Assembly (NCBI GenBank): GCA_008080595.1
Contig: VIKI01000049.1
Span: forward strand, 1 to 46,039
Length of the DNA: 46,039 bases
Reading direction: 5' to 3'
Origin: Comamonadaceae bacterium
Lineage (GTDB): Bacteria > Pseudomonadota > Gammaproteobacteria > Burkholderiales > Burkholderiaceae_C
Shown here piece after piece: positions 8,648-16,810 of the stretch. Within the stretch, counting starts at the first letter, position 1. The number at the start of each line of letters is the position of its first letter. A model generated the notes under the pieces. The model was not told the DNA's origin. It saw only the letters and a program-made list of their open reading frames with translations, and did not search any database. The translations under genes were made by a program, and so were the position numbers.

Positions 8648-8710
8648 GCTACAAAATAAATAGCTGTTTGCGCAATACTATCAAGCGCTAGAGGCCTAAA
8701 AGACTCTAAA
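8648..8710 (+). repeat. Interspersed repeat, copy A
   Basis: The element begins GCTAC, has an A/T spacer, then TAGCT. The core at 8660-8675, ATAGCTGTTTGCGCAA, is shared base for base with copy B at 20423-20438. A second part has AAGCGCTAGAGGCCT. Stems GCTA/TAGC and GCGC/GCGC can form hairpins. It fills the spacer between the dehydrogenase at 8718 and the chemoreceptor gene. Confidence 0.7.
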
Positions 8711-8717
8711 AATCAAA

Positions 8718-9737
8718 TCAAACCAGCTCAGGCAGCCCGCTGTGCAGCGATCGGGTGATCGCCAGACCAATGCGGGTGGCTTCCAGTGCATCGGCCAGCG
8801 TCAGGCTCAGGGCCTGCTCGCCCCGGCAGGCGGCGACAAAGGCGGCCATCTCGGCGGCAAATGCGGCCTCGAAGCGTTCGTAAAAGTCTTTCACCACGGC
8901 GTGGCGCACGCCGGATGCGTCACTCACGATCACCCGGTCACGCGCCCCATGCTCACCCACGGTCAGCTTGCCCGCCGTGCCAATCACCTCGGTGCTGGTC
9001 TCATGCCCATGGGCCATGGTGCGCGAGGCGTAGAACACGGCACGTGCGCCGCCTTCAAACTCCACAATGGCCAAGCCGTTGTCCACATCACCGAACTCGG
9101 CCAGGCCCGGATGCAGGGCAATCGTGCCGCTGGCAAAGGCCCGCAAGGCTTTGGGGCGGCCCAGCAGCCAGCGTGCCAGGTCAATGTCGTGCACGCTGCA
9201 GTCCATGAAGATGCCGCCCGAGGTCGGGGCAAAACGCACAAAAAAACCTTGCTCGTCGTTCTGATCACAGGTTTGGGAGCGCACCAGAAACGGCTTGCCA
9301 ATCTCACCCGCAGCCACACTGGCATGGGCATTCACATAACTGGGGTCAAAGCGCCGCACAAAGCCCACCATGGCAACTTGCGTCGGGTGCTGCTCGGCCA
9401 CCGCCAGCACACGCTCGCAGTCGGCCACGTTCAGCGCCAGCGGCTTTTCCACAAACACATGTTTGCTGGCCTGGAGCGCGGCGATGGTCTGGTCGGCATG
9501 CAGCGAGGTAGGGGTAACCAGCACCACGGCATCAACCCCGGGGTCGGCCAGCAGGTGCGCAAAGTCCTCATATACACGCGCCACGCCCAGATGCTCCTGA
9601 GCGTACTGGCGCTCGTCGGCCACCGGGCTGCAAGCTGCGACCAACTGGCAATGGCGGGTGCGAAAGGCCAAGGCCTCGGCATGCCGTTGGCCCAAGCGGC
9701 CCAAGCCTGCGATGCCGATGCGTAACGTGTGGCTCAT
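8718..9737 (-). CDS. Gfo/Idh/MocA family oxidoreductase, likely scyllo-/myo-inositol dehydrogenase
   Basis: The protein (339 residues) has an N-terminal Rossmann fold (GIAGLGRLGQRHAEAL), the family EKPLAL motif with catalytic Lys near residue 98, and the DCSVHDIDLARWLLG segment with the Asp and His of the active site near 175-180. These enzymes oxidise a ring or sugar hydroxyl with NAD(P)+. It starts 8 bases after iolG and is the third gene of iolR-iolG-this gene. The partner iolG and the inositol locus suggest interconversion of inositol isomers (inosose from scyllo- or chiro-inositol), but the substrate cannot be read from sequence. Confidence 0.85.
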   Translation of the reverse strand: MSHTLRIGIAGLGRLGQRHAEALAFRTRHCQLVAACSPVADERQYAQEHLGVARVYEDFAHLLADPGVDAVVLVTPTSLHADQTIAALQASKHVFVEKPLALNVADCERVLAVAEQHPTQVAMVGFVRRFDPSYVNAHASVAAGEIGKPFLVRSQTCDQNDEQGFFVRFAPTSGGIFMDCSVHDIDLARWLLGRPKALRAFASGTIALHPGLAEFGDVDNGLAIVEFEGGARAVFYASRTMAHGHETSTEVIGTAGKLTVGEHGARDRVIVSDASGVRHAVVKDFYERFEAAFAAEMAAFVAACRGEQALSLTLADALEATRIGLAITRSLHSGLPELV

Positions 9738-9745
9738 GGTGCGCC

Positions 9746-10741
9746 TTAGAAAGTGATGACTTGGTTGCTGGCGGCGCTTTGGGCTGCCGCATCGGCCAGC
9801 ACCTGGGCATCGACCCCGTCTTGCACCGTGGTGCGGAACGTGCCGCCGGTTTGCAGTTGGGTGAAGAAGTGCTCAATCTCCAGCCGGTAAGCGGCGGCGT
9901 AGCGTTGCAGGAAGAAGGCCTCGGGGTTGTCTTGCTGCGTGCCCTGGGCGGTGGCTTGGGTGACTTCGCTGGGGCGGTGGTTGCCACATTGCAGCATGCC
10001 GCTGGAGCCAATCACTTCAAAACGCTGGTCGTAGCCATAGGCGGCGCGGCGTGTGGTGTTGATCTGGCACAGGCGGCCCTTGACGGTTTTGATGGTCACG
10101 GCGGTGCAGTCAAAGTCACCGGCCTGGCCAATCGCCGGGTCGGTCAGGCAGGAGCCAGTGGCGCTGAGCCAGGCGGCTTTGTCGCCATCGCCACACAGAA
10201 TCCAGCGGAACACATCAAAGTCGTGGATCAGCATGTCGCGGAAGATGCCTCCAGACTGCTGGATGTAAGACACCGGTGGTGCGCCGGGGTCGCGGCTGGT
10301 GATGACCAGCATCTCCGGGTTGCCAATGTCACCCCGATCCAGGCGGGTTTTGGCTTCATTGAAGGTGGGGTCGAAGCGGCGCTGAAAGCCAATCATGCAA
10401 GCCACACCGGCCTGGGCCACCACGGCGGCGCAGGCCTGGGCACGTTCGGCCGACAGATCCACCGGCTTCTCACAAAAGATGTGTTTGCCGGCCTGCGCGG
10501 CGCGGGTGATCAGGTCGCTGTGGGTGGTGGTGGGGCTGCCAATCACCACCGCGTCGATCGACTTGTCGGCAATGATGGCCTCAATGCTGTCAACCCGTGC
10601 GCCATGCGCCTGGGCCAGGGAGGCGGCTGCGTCCATCATGGGATCGCTGACCGCAGTGAGTTCAATACCAGGCATGGCGGCCAGGTTGGCGGCGTGGATG
10701 CGGCCAATGCGGCCAGCACCAAAGAGGGCTACTTTTTTCAT
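9746..10741 (-). CDS. iolG: myo-Inositol 2-dehydrogenase
   Basis: This 331-residue protein oxidises myo-inositol to 2-keto-myo-inositol with NAD+, the first catabolic step. Evidence: dinucleotide-binding GAGRIGRIHAANL at residues 8-20, catalytic motif FCEKPVDL near 92-99, GFQRRFDPTF, and GGIFRDMLIHDFDVFRW with the active-site Asp/His. The composition of this last segment is characteristic of bacterial IolG. The gene lies 23 bases downstream of the RpiR-type regulator and directly upstream of a second Gfo/Idh/MocA gene. The opposing arm carries the rest of the pathway, which supports the assignment. Confidence 0.92.
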   Translation of the reverse strand: MKKVALFGAGRIGRIHAANLAAMPGIELTAVSDPMMDAAASLAQAHGARVDSIEAIIADKSIDAVVIGSPTTTHSDLITRAAQAGKHIFCEKPVDLSAERAQACAAVVAQAGVACMIGFQRRFDPTFNEAKTRLDRGDIGNPEMLVITSRDPGAPPVSYIQQSGGIFRDMLIHDFDVFRWILCGDGDKAAWLSATGSCLTDPAIGQAGDFDCTAVTIKTVKGRLCQINTTRRAAYGYDQRFEVIGSSGMLQCGNHRPSEVTQATAQGTQQDNPEAFFLQRYAAAYRLEIEHFFTQLQTGGTFRTTVQDGVDAQVLADAAAQSAASNQVITF

Positions 10742-10764
10742 GATGAATGGTGTCTTTCAGGTTT

Positions 10765-11658
10765 TCAAGTCATGGAGAGGGGAAGGGAGGCGTTGTTGCG
10801 GGTCGGTTGGTACTGCAATTCGAGCCGGTAGGCCAGCGCCATGAACAGGCTTTGTGCCACCGTCATGGTGTTGGTCAGGGCGCGAAAGCCAAACACGCTG
10901 GTCTCATTGAGCAGCAGCGCGGCACTGGCCAGCCGGGCCAGCGGGCTCAGGCTGCTGTCGGTGATGGCAATGATCTTGGCTCCGCGTTCATGGGCGGCAC
11001 GCACAATGCCTTCGGTTTCTTCGGCGTAAGGCGCGAACGAGATCGCCACCAGCACGTCACCAGAGCGCAAGCCGCGCAGTTGGCCGTCTTGCATGCTGCC
11101 CGCCGACGTGATGTGGTGCACCCGTTTTTCGGTGTGCTGCAAGGCGTAGGCTAGGTAGGTGCTGACGGCAAACGAGCGCCGGGTGGCCATCAGCCAGACC
11201 GAGTCGGCCTCAAACAGCAAGTTCACCGCGTCTTCAAAAGCCGGTTCTTGCAGGCTGTGTTGCAACTCTTCCATGCCGGCAATGCTGCCGCCAATCAGGG
11301 CGTGGGCGATGTCGGCACTCTTGAGGTTTTGTGCGCCGGACTCAATGGCCCCGCGAATGCGCGACTGGTAGTCCCGGCTGGGTGAGATGTGCCGCGCCAG
11401 ACTCTCGCGCAGCAGCTTTTGCAGCGCCGAATAGCCGCTGAAGCCAAAGTGCTTGGCAAACCGAACAATCGCCGAAGGCTGGACCTGGCAGTTTTCGGCC
11501 ACTTGCTGAATGGACTGGATGCCGATCTCACCCCGGTGCTGCTCAACGTATTTGGCAATCACCCGCAGCTGTTTGCTTAAAGCTTCAAACTGGCTGGACA
11601 TGGCGGCAATGAGGGCTTCTTCGGTCGGGGGGGCGGTGGTGGGTGGCGGTTTTTTCAT
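10765..11658 (-). CDS. iolR: RpiR/MurR-family transcriptional regulator of inositol genes
   Basis: The product of 297 residues has an N-terminal RpiR helix-turn-helix (about 30-95; VQPSAIVRFAKHFGFSGYSAL) and a C-terminal SIS sugar-phosphate-binding domain (about 130-270; GSMQDGQLRGLRSGDVLVAIS, then AHERGAKIIAITDSSLSPLA). Proteobacterial inositol loci are commonly controlled by an RpiR-type repressor that releases DNA when a phosphorylated intermediate (2-deoxy-5-keto-gluconate-6-phosphate) appears; that role is inferred from family and position. ATG 11658 gives the usual length; the upstream in-frame ATG at 11703 would place the first codons inside candidate operators. Neither has a strong ribosome binding site. 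It probably controls both divergent arms. Confidence 0.87.
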   Translation of the reverse strand: MKKPPPTTAPPTEEALIAAMSSQFEALSKQLRVIAKYVEQHRGEIGIQSIQQVAENCQVQPSAIVRFAKHFGFSGYSALQKLLRESLARHISPSRDYQSRIRGAIESGAQNLKSADIAHALIGGSIAGMEELQHSLQEPAFEDAVNLLFEADSVWLMATRRSFAVSTYLAYALQHTEKRVHHITSAGSMQDGQLRGLRSGDVLVAISFAPYAEETEGIVRAAHERGAKIIAITDSSLSPLARLASAALLLNETSVFGFRALTNTMTVAQSLFMALAYRLELQYQPTRNNASLPLSMT

Positions 11659-11678
11659 GGGGATAGGGCCTCTGATTT

Positions 11679-11692
11679 GGAACAAATTATCC
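11679..11692. promoter_or_regulatory. Candidate IolR half-conserved operator
   Basis: GGAACAAATTATCC resembles the GGAA-N6-TTCC palindrome reported for rhizobial IolR, with one mismatch in the right arm. It is 21 bases upstream of the iolR start. Confidence 0.35.
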
Positions 11693-11709
11693 ACGAAAGG
11701 CATTCAATC

Positions 11710-11725
11710 GAACGAATATTTGTTC
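11710..11725. promoter_or_regulatory. Candidate IolR operator 1
   Basis: GAACGAATATTTGTTC is a 16-base palindrome with a single mismatched pair, in the spacer between iolR and the transporter operon. Confidence 0.5.
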
Positions 11726-11741
11726 TAGGGTTTTCACCTAT

Positions 11742-11757
11742 TAGAAATTTATTTCTA
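11742..11757. promoter_or_regulatory. Candidate IolR operator 2
   Basis: TAGAAATTTATTTCTA has perfect 7-base arms around TT. Its centre is 32 bases from that of operator 1, about three helical turns, so two dimers could bind on one face. The surrounding sequence is unusually A+T rich for this window, as expected for a promoter region. Confidence 0.5.
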
Positions 11758-11856
11758 TTTTTAAAAAAATTAGATAAACTTTGCCGCAGATGCTGGTCAG
11801 CCCGCGTCTGCTGTTTTTCAGCCCCTTGCTTGTTCACCCCAAAATTTGGAGACCGT

Positions 11857-12894
11857 ATGAAACACCTGAAGTTATCCCGCAAGACCTTTGCCAAAACACT
11901 GCTGCTCAGCGCCTTACTGGCCAGCAGCGGCTTTGCCGCCGCAGCCGGAAAAATTGCCCTGATCAGCCACGCGCCTGATTCCGACTCGTGGTGGAACACC
12001 ATCAAGAACTCGGTCAAGCAAGCCGGTGAAGACTACGGGGTGCAAGTGGACTACCGCAACCCGCCCAATGGTGACCTGGCTGACATGGCGCGTTTGATTG
12101 AACAGGCAGCGGCTCAGAATTACGACGGCGTGATCGTTACCATTGCCGACTTCAACGTGCTGCAAAGCTCCATCAAGAAACTCACCGACAAGAAAATCCC
12201 GGTCATCACCATCAACTCCGGCACCACCGAGCAAAGTGAAAAGCTGGGCGCGGTCATGCATGTGGGCCAGCCCGAGTTTGAGGCCGGCAAAGGCGCAGGC
12301 TTGCGCGCCAAGGCCGACGGCGTGAAATCTTTCCTGTGTGTCAACCACTACGCCACCAACCCGGCATCGTTCGAGCGCTGCCGTGGTTTTGCCGAAGCCA
12401 TTGGGGCCGACTTCAAGAAGAGCACCATTGACTCAGGCGATGACCCCACCGGCATTGAAGCCAAGGTGTCGGCCTACCTGCGGCAAAACCCCAGCACCGG
12501 TGCGGTGTTGACCTTAGGCCCGACATCGGCTCACCCCACTTTGAAGGCGCTGGAAAAGGGCGGCCAAAAGGGCAAGTTGTGGATGGCTTCGTTTGATCTG
12601 TCAGACGAAATCTCCAAGGGCATCAAAGACGGTTCAGTCAAGTTTGGCATTGACCAGCAACCCTATTTGCAAGGCTACATCCCGGTGGCGGTGCTGGCCA
12701 CCATGAAGGCCAGCAACACCACCGACCTGGGCAAAATTTCTGCTGCCGTCAAGGCCAACAAGAAGACTTCTGCCCGCTTCAGCGAATACGGCCTGGCCCC
12801 GGCCTACGGCCCGCGCCACATTGGTTCCGGCCCCGGTTTTGTCACCAAGGACAACATCGGCAAGGTTGAGAAATACGCTGGCCAATACCGCTGA
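11857..12894 (+). CDS. Inositol ABC transporter, periplasmic binding protein
   Basis: This 345-residue protein has a Sec signal peptide (about 1-30, hydrophobic core LLLSALLASSGFAAAA) and a type-1 periplasmic sugar-binding fold (Peripla_BP_4): KIALISHAPDSDSWWNTIKNS at the first strand, DGVIVTIADF, and VITINSG. It should capture inositol or a related polyol in the periplasm and deliver it to the permease at 12979. ATG 11857 has GGAG about 5 bases upstream; the longer open frame to 11677 runs through the operator region and is not coding. It is the first gene of the rightward inositol operon, behind the candidate IolR sites. Substrate is inferred from the locus. Confidence 0.88.
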   Translation: MKHLKLSRKTFAKTLLLSALLASSGFAAAAGKIALISHAPDSDSWWNTIKNSVKQAGEDYGVQVDYRNPPNGDLADMARLIEQAAAQNYDGVIVTIADFNVLQSSIKKLTDKKIPVITINSGTTEQSEKLGAVMHVGQPEFEAGKGAGLRAKADGVKSFLCVNHYATNPASFERCRGFAEAIGADFKKSTIDSGDDPTGIEAKVSAYLRQNPSTGAVLTLGPTSAHPTLKALEKGGQKGKLWMASFDLSDEISKGIKDGSVKFGIDQQPYLQGYIPVAVLATMKASNTTDLGKISAAVKANKKTSARFSEYGLAPAYGPRHIGSGPGFVTKDNIGKVEKYAGQYR

Positions 12895-12907
12895 TTTGCG
12901 CTTGCTG

Positions 12908-12934
12908 CACCAAGACCCTGCTGGGGTCTTGGTG
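12908..12934 (+). terminator. Perfect 11-bp stem-loop after the binding-protein gene
   Basis: Arms CACCAAGACCC and GGGTCTTGGTG flank a 5-base loop. There is no T-tract after it, so it is more likely an mRNA-stabilising or partial-termination hairpin that keeps binding-protein mRNA in excess over the permease genes than a full terminator. Confidence 0.7.
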
Positions 12935-12978
12935 TCTATCCTGAATTGCCCTTCCCCTCGTTTGACTGATTTGATTTC

Positions 12979-14121
12979 ATGAACTCACAAGCCCTAAAAC
13001 AAGCCCCGGTCGCGCCCCAAGACGACCGGGTGCGCACCGTCAGCCCCCTGCGCCTGCTGATGTCACGCCCTGAATTTGGCGCACTGGCCGGCACCCTGCT
13101 GGTGATCGTGATGTTTGCCTTCAGCGCCGGGGGCTCGGGCATGTTCAATGCCGAAGGCATCATCAACTGGAGCACGGTGGCTGCCTACCTGGGCGTGCTG
13201 GCCGTGGGTGCAGCGCTGCTGATGATTGCTGGCGAGTTCGACCTGTCGGTCGGCTCGATGATTGGTTTTGCTGGCATGTTGCTGGCGATTCCGGCGCTGT
13301 ACTGGGGCTGGCCAATCTGGCTAGCCACCTTGTTTGCCTTTGCCGTGGCCATGGGGCTGGGCTGGATCAATGGCTGGCTGGTGGTGCGCACCGGGCTGCC
13401 CTCGTTCATCGTCACCCTGGCCTTCTTCTTTATTTTGCGCGGCCTGTCCCTGGCCGTGTCGGTGATTTTTACCGGCAAGACCATCCTCAGCAGCAACGGC
13501 GATCAGGTCTTGCGCGAGCTGTTTGCCAATGACCCGGTGATCTCCTTCCTGTTCAATGGCTACACGCTGACCGGCTTGTTTGACAGCCTGGCCCATGCCG
13601 GTGTGCTGGCCGCCCGTGACGATGGCACGGCGCTGGCCACCGGCATTCCCAAAGCGGTGGTCTGGTGGTTGGCGCTGACGGCCGCCGGTGCATTTGTGCT
13701 GGCCCGCACCCGCCTGGGCAACTGGATTCAGGCGGTGGGAGGAGACGCCAACGCCGCCAAAAACGTCGGCATTCCGGTGGCCAAGGTCAAGGTCAGCCTG
13801 TTTGTCTTCATGGCGTTTTGCTCCACCGTGTTTGCCGTGTTGCAAGTGGCCGATGCCGGCTCGGCGGCGGCAGACCGGGGTTTGCAAAAAGAGTTTGAGG
13901 CCATCATCGCTGCGGTGATTGGCGGCTGCCTGCTCACCGGTGGCTACGGCTCGGTGATTGGCGCGGCCTTTGGCGCGCTGATTTTTGGCATGGTGCAAAT
14001 CGGCATTGGCTACACCAGCATCGACAACAACTGGTACCGCGTGTTCCTGGGCCTGATGCTCTTGATTGCCGTGCTGTTCAACAACTACATCCGCACCCGC
14101 TTCGCCCTGGGCCGCCGCTAA
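12979..14121 (+). CDS. Inositol ABC transporter, permease
   Basis: The protein (380 residues) belongs to the RbsC/BPD_transp_2 family of carbohydrate permeases with about ten hydrophobic segments. Family features visible are the GEFDLSVGSMIGFAGML segment, LPSFIVTLAFFFILRGL, and the glycine-rich cytoplasmic coupling loop with AVGGDANAAKNVGIPV near 250-270, followed by IAAVIGGCLLTGGYGSVIGA. It forms the membrane channel for the binding protein at 11857, driven by the ATPase at 14139. There is no clear Shine-Dalgarno before ATG 12979. An insertion-like stretch near 195-215 (DSLAHAGVLAARDDG) lies in a periplasmic loop. Confidence 0.9.
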   Translation: MNSQALKQAPVAPQDDRVRTVSPLRLLMSRPEFGALAGTLLVIVMFAFSAGGSGMFNAEGIINWSTVAAYLGVLAVGAALLMIAGEFDLSVGSMIGFAGMLLAIPALYWGWPIWLATLFAFAVAMGLGWINGWLVVRTGLPSFIVTLAFFFILRGLSLAVSVIFTGKTILSSNGDQVLRELFANDPVISFLFNGYTLTGLFDSLAHAGVLAARDDGTALATGIPKAVVWWLALTAAGAFVLARTRLGNWIQAVGGDANAAKNVGIPVAKVKVSLFVFMAFCSTVFAVLQVADAGSAAADRGLQKEFEAIIAAVIGGCLLTGGYGSVIGAAFGALIFGMVQIGIGYTSIDNNWYRVFLGLMLLIAVLFNNYIRTRFALGRR

Positions 14122-14138
14122 ACCAAACGGATACCAAC

Positions 14139-14924
14139 ATGAGTGACTACATTCTCCAGCTCGAAGACATCAGCAAATTTTTTGGCCCGGTGATCGCCCT
14201 GGGTGGCGTGACCCTGCGGCTGCGCCGTGGCGAAGTGCATTGCCTGCTGGGCGACAACGGTGCGGGCAAATCCACGCTGATCAAAACCCTGGCCGGGGTG
14301 CATGCGCCGGACAAAGGGCAATACCTGCTCGAAGGCAAGCCGGTGCGCTTCAGCTCGCCACGCCAGGCGCTGGACTTAGGCATTGGCACGGTTTACCAAG
14401 ACCTGGCCCTGGTGCCCTTGATGAGCGTGGCACGCAACTTCTTCATGGGGCGTGAACCGATCAAAAAACTGTTTGGCTTTTTGCCGGTGATGGATCACCA
14501 GCACGCCGCCGAAGTGGCGGGTGACAAGCTGCGCGACATGGGCATTCGCATTCGCGATGCGAACCAGATGATTGGCACCATGTCGGGCGGTGAAAAACAA
14601 TGCCTGGCGATTGCCCGGGCCATCCACTTCGGGGCCAAGGTGCTGATTCTGGACGAACCCACGGCGGCGCTGGGGGTCAAACAATCGGCCAATGTGCTGC
14701 GACTGATTGCCAAGGCCCGCTCGCGTGGTATCTCGGTGATTTTCATCACCCACAATGTCAACCATGCCTACCCGATTGCCGACAGTTTCACCCTGCTCAA
14801 CCGGGGCAAATCCCTGGGCACTTACCTGAAAAAAGACGTGAGCAAAGATGAGGTGCTGGACATGATGGCTGGCGGCGAAGAAATGCAAAAACTCATGGCA
14901 GACCTGGACGGCATCACGATCTAA
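14139..14924 (+). CDS. Inositol ABC transporter, ATP-binding protein
   Basis: The 261-residue ATPase has Walker A GDNGAGKST near residues 37-45, the signature MSGGEKQCLAIARAI, Walker B VLILDEPTAAL and the H-loop FITHNVNHAYP. It energises the permease encoded 17 bases upstream. It carries one nucleotide-binding domain, whereas RbsA/MglA-type ATPases carry two (about 500 residues), so it should act as a homodimer like FrcA-type proteins. Its stop TAA overlaps the next start by one base (TAATG at 14922-14926), indicating coupling with the kinase gene. Confidence 0.92.
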   Translation: MSDYILQLEDISKFFGPVIALGGVTLRLRRGEVHCLLGDNGAGKSTLIKTLAGVHAPDKGQYLLEGKPVRFSSPRQALDLGIGTVYQDLALVPLMSVARNFFMGREPIKKLFGFLPVMDHQHAAEVAGDKLRDMGIRIRDANQMIGTMSGGEKQCLAIARAIHFGAKVLILDEPTAALGVKQSANVLRLIAKARSRGISVIFITHNVNHAYPIADSFTLLNRGKSLGTYLKKDVSKDEVLDMMAGGEEMQKLMADLDGITI

Positions 14925-16810
14925 TGAAAGCCCACATGACTACATTGAAATTCCCCTCCAATCGCCCCATTGACCTGGCCTGCCTGGGCCGCCTGGCGGT
15001 GGACTTGTATGCCCAGCAATTTGGCAGCCGCCTGGAAGATGCCCGCAGCATGGCCATGACCCTGGGCGGCAGCTCGGCCAACCTGGCCTTTGGCGTAGCG
15101 CGACTGGGGCTGAAAAGCGCCATGATCTCGCGTGTGGGCAACGAGCACATGGGCCGTTTCCTGACCGAGACATTGCAACAAGTTGGCTGCGACACCAGCC
15201 AGGTGCAGATCGACCCCGAGCGCCTGACCGCCCTGGTGCTGTTAGGCCTGAAAGACCGCGACACCTTTCCGTTGCTGTTTGTGCGCGAGAACTGCGCCGA
15301 CATGGCGGTGGAGGCCACGCAGATTGACGAGTCTTTCATCGCCCGCTGCCGCGCCCTGGCCATCACCGGCACGCACCTGTCCACCCCCGGCACCCGTGCG
15401 GCTTCCCAGCAAGCTTTGGCCTATGCAAAAACGCATGGCGTGGTGCGGGTGCTGGACATTGATTACCGCCCGGTGCTGTGGGGCCTGACCTCACGCGGCG
15501 CAGGAGAAAATCGCTACGTGGCCGATGCCCGCGTGACGGCCCAACTGCAAGAGCTGCTGCCCGAATTTGACCTGCTGGTGGGCACCGAAGAATTCATTGC
15601 CGGCGGTGTGGCCGGTGACCTGATGGCCTGCCTGCACGCGGTGCGTGCGGTAAGCAGCGCCACCCTGGTGGTGAAACGCGGGGCGCTGGGTTGCAGCGTG
15701 ATTGAAGGAGCGATACCTGCCACGATCAACGACGCGCCGCTGTTTGTCGGCGAACGGGTCGAGGTACTCAATGTGCTGGGCGCGGGTGATGCCTTTTTGT
15801 CCGGCCTGATGGCCAGCCTGTTGCAGGGCAAAGATTGGGTGCGGGCCACGCAAACGGCCAACGCCTGCGGGGCCATCGTGGTGTCACGCCACGCCTGCTC
15901 TGCCGCCATGCCGACACCGGCGGAGCTGGCCCACTGGTTTGGCGGCAGCCGCAACCCCAAGGTCGATGCCGACTTGCAACTGGCGCACCTGCACCGAGTC
16001 ACTGCGGCGCGGCCCGAATGGAACGAGCTGTGTGTGATGGCGTTTGACCACCGCAGCCAATTCTTTGACCTGTGCCGTGAGGCTAGGGCCAGCGAGTCAC
16101 GCATTCCGGCGCTGAAAAAACTGCTGGTCCAAGCCGCCGAACAGGTCGAGCAAAGCCACCAGTTGCAAGGCCACACCGGGGTGTTGATTGACGGCGGCGA
16201 CTACGGGGCCGATGCACTGGCCAGCGCCACCGGGCGCGGCTGGTGGGTCGGTCGCCCGGTGGAGCTGCCGGGCTCCCGCCCGTTGCGTTTTGACGGGACG
16301 CGCTCAATTGGCAGCGCCTTGATCCACTGGCCGACCGAGCAGGAGCAAAAAGTGCTGGAGCTGTGGGAAGCCACCCGCGAAAGCGGCAACGAGCTGCTGC
16401 TGGAAATCATCTGCCCACGTGGCCTGACCCCAGCGGGCACAGAAGATGCCGTGGTGCTGCGTGCCGTGAAACGCTTTTACAACCTGGGTGTCAAGCCCGA
16501 GTGGTGGAAGCTGGCCCCCATGCAGGCTCAAGGCTGGGCCGCATTGCAGGCCCTGGTGGCCGAGCGCGACCCGTACTGCCGGGGCGCGGTGATCCTGGGC
16601 CTGAACCAGCCCTTGCAGGTGCTGGCAGACAGCTTTGCCCAGGCATCAAACCCTATCGTCAAAGGCTTCATGGTCGGGCGCACGCTGTGGGCGGATGCCT
16701 CGCTGCGCTGGCTCAAACAAGAGATCGACGACGCAGCCTTCATCACCGAGGTGGCCCATAACTTTGCCAGCCTGGTCGAGGCCTGGCGCACGCGGAGAGC
16801 GACAACATGA
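14924..16810 (+). CDS. iolC: Bifunctional 5-dehydro-2-deoxygluconokinase / DKGP aldolase-like fusion
   Basis: This 628-residue fusion has an N-terminal PfkB kinase (about 1-335) with GRLAVDLYAQQ, the GGSSANLAFG sugar-binding motif and the catalytic GAGDAF loop near 286-291. It phosphorylates 5-dehydro-2-deoxygluconate. The C-terminal half (about 345-628; VMAFDHRSQFFDL, LLEIICPRG, VKPEWWKLAPM) is the DUF2090/IolJ-like domain thought to cleave the product to dihydroxyacetone phosphate and malonate semialdehyde. Such fusions are common in proteobacterial iol loci. Start at 14924 is coupled to the ATPase gene; a second ATG four codons on (14936) is possible. The last four bases overlap iolD. Confidence 0.92.
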   Translation: MKAHMTTLKFPSNRPIDLACLGRLAVDLYAQQFGSRLEDARSMAMTLGGSSANLAFGVARLGLKSAMISRVGNEHMGRFLTETLQQVGCDTSQVQIDPERLTALVLLGLKDRDTFPLLFVRENCADMAVEATQIDESFIARCRALAITGTHLSTPGTRAASQQALAYAKTHGVVRVLDIDYRPVLWGLTSRGAGENRYVADARVTAQLQELLPEFDLLVGTEEFIAGGVAGDLMACLHAVRAVSSATLVVKRGALGCSVIEGAIPATINDAPLFVGERVEVLNVLGAGDAFLSGLMASLLQGKDWVRATQTANACGAIVVSRHACSAAMPTPAELAHWFGGSRNPKVDADLQLAHLHRVTAARPEWNELCVMAFDHRSQFFDLCREARASESRIPALKKLLVQAAEQVEQSHQLQGHTGVLIDGGDYGADALASATGRGWWVGRPVELPGSRPLRFDGTRSIGSALIHWPTEQEQKVLELWEATRESGNELLLEIICPRGLTPAGTEDAVVLRAVKRFYNLGVKPEWWKLAPMQAQGWAALQALVAERDPYCRGAVILGLNQPLQVLADSFAQASNPIVKGFMVGRTLWADASLRWLKQEIDDAAFITEVAHNFASLVEAWRTRRATT

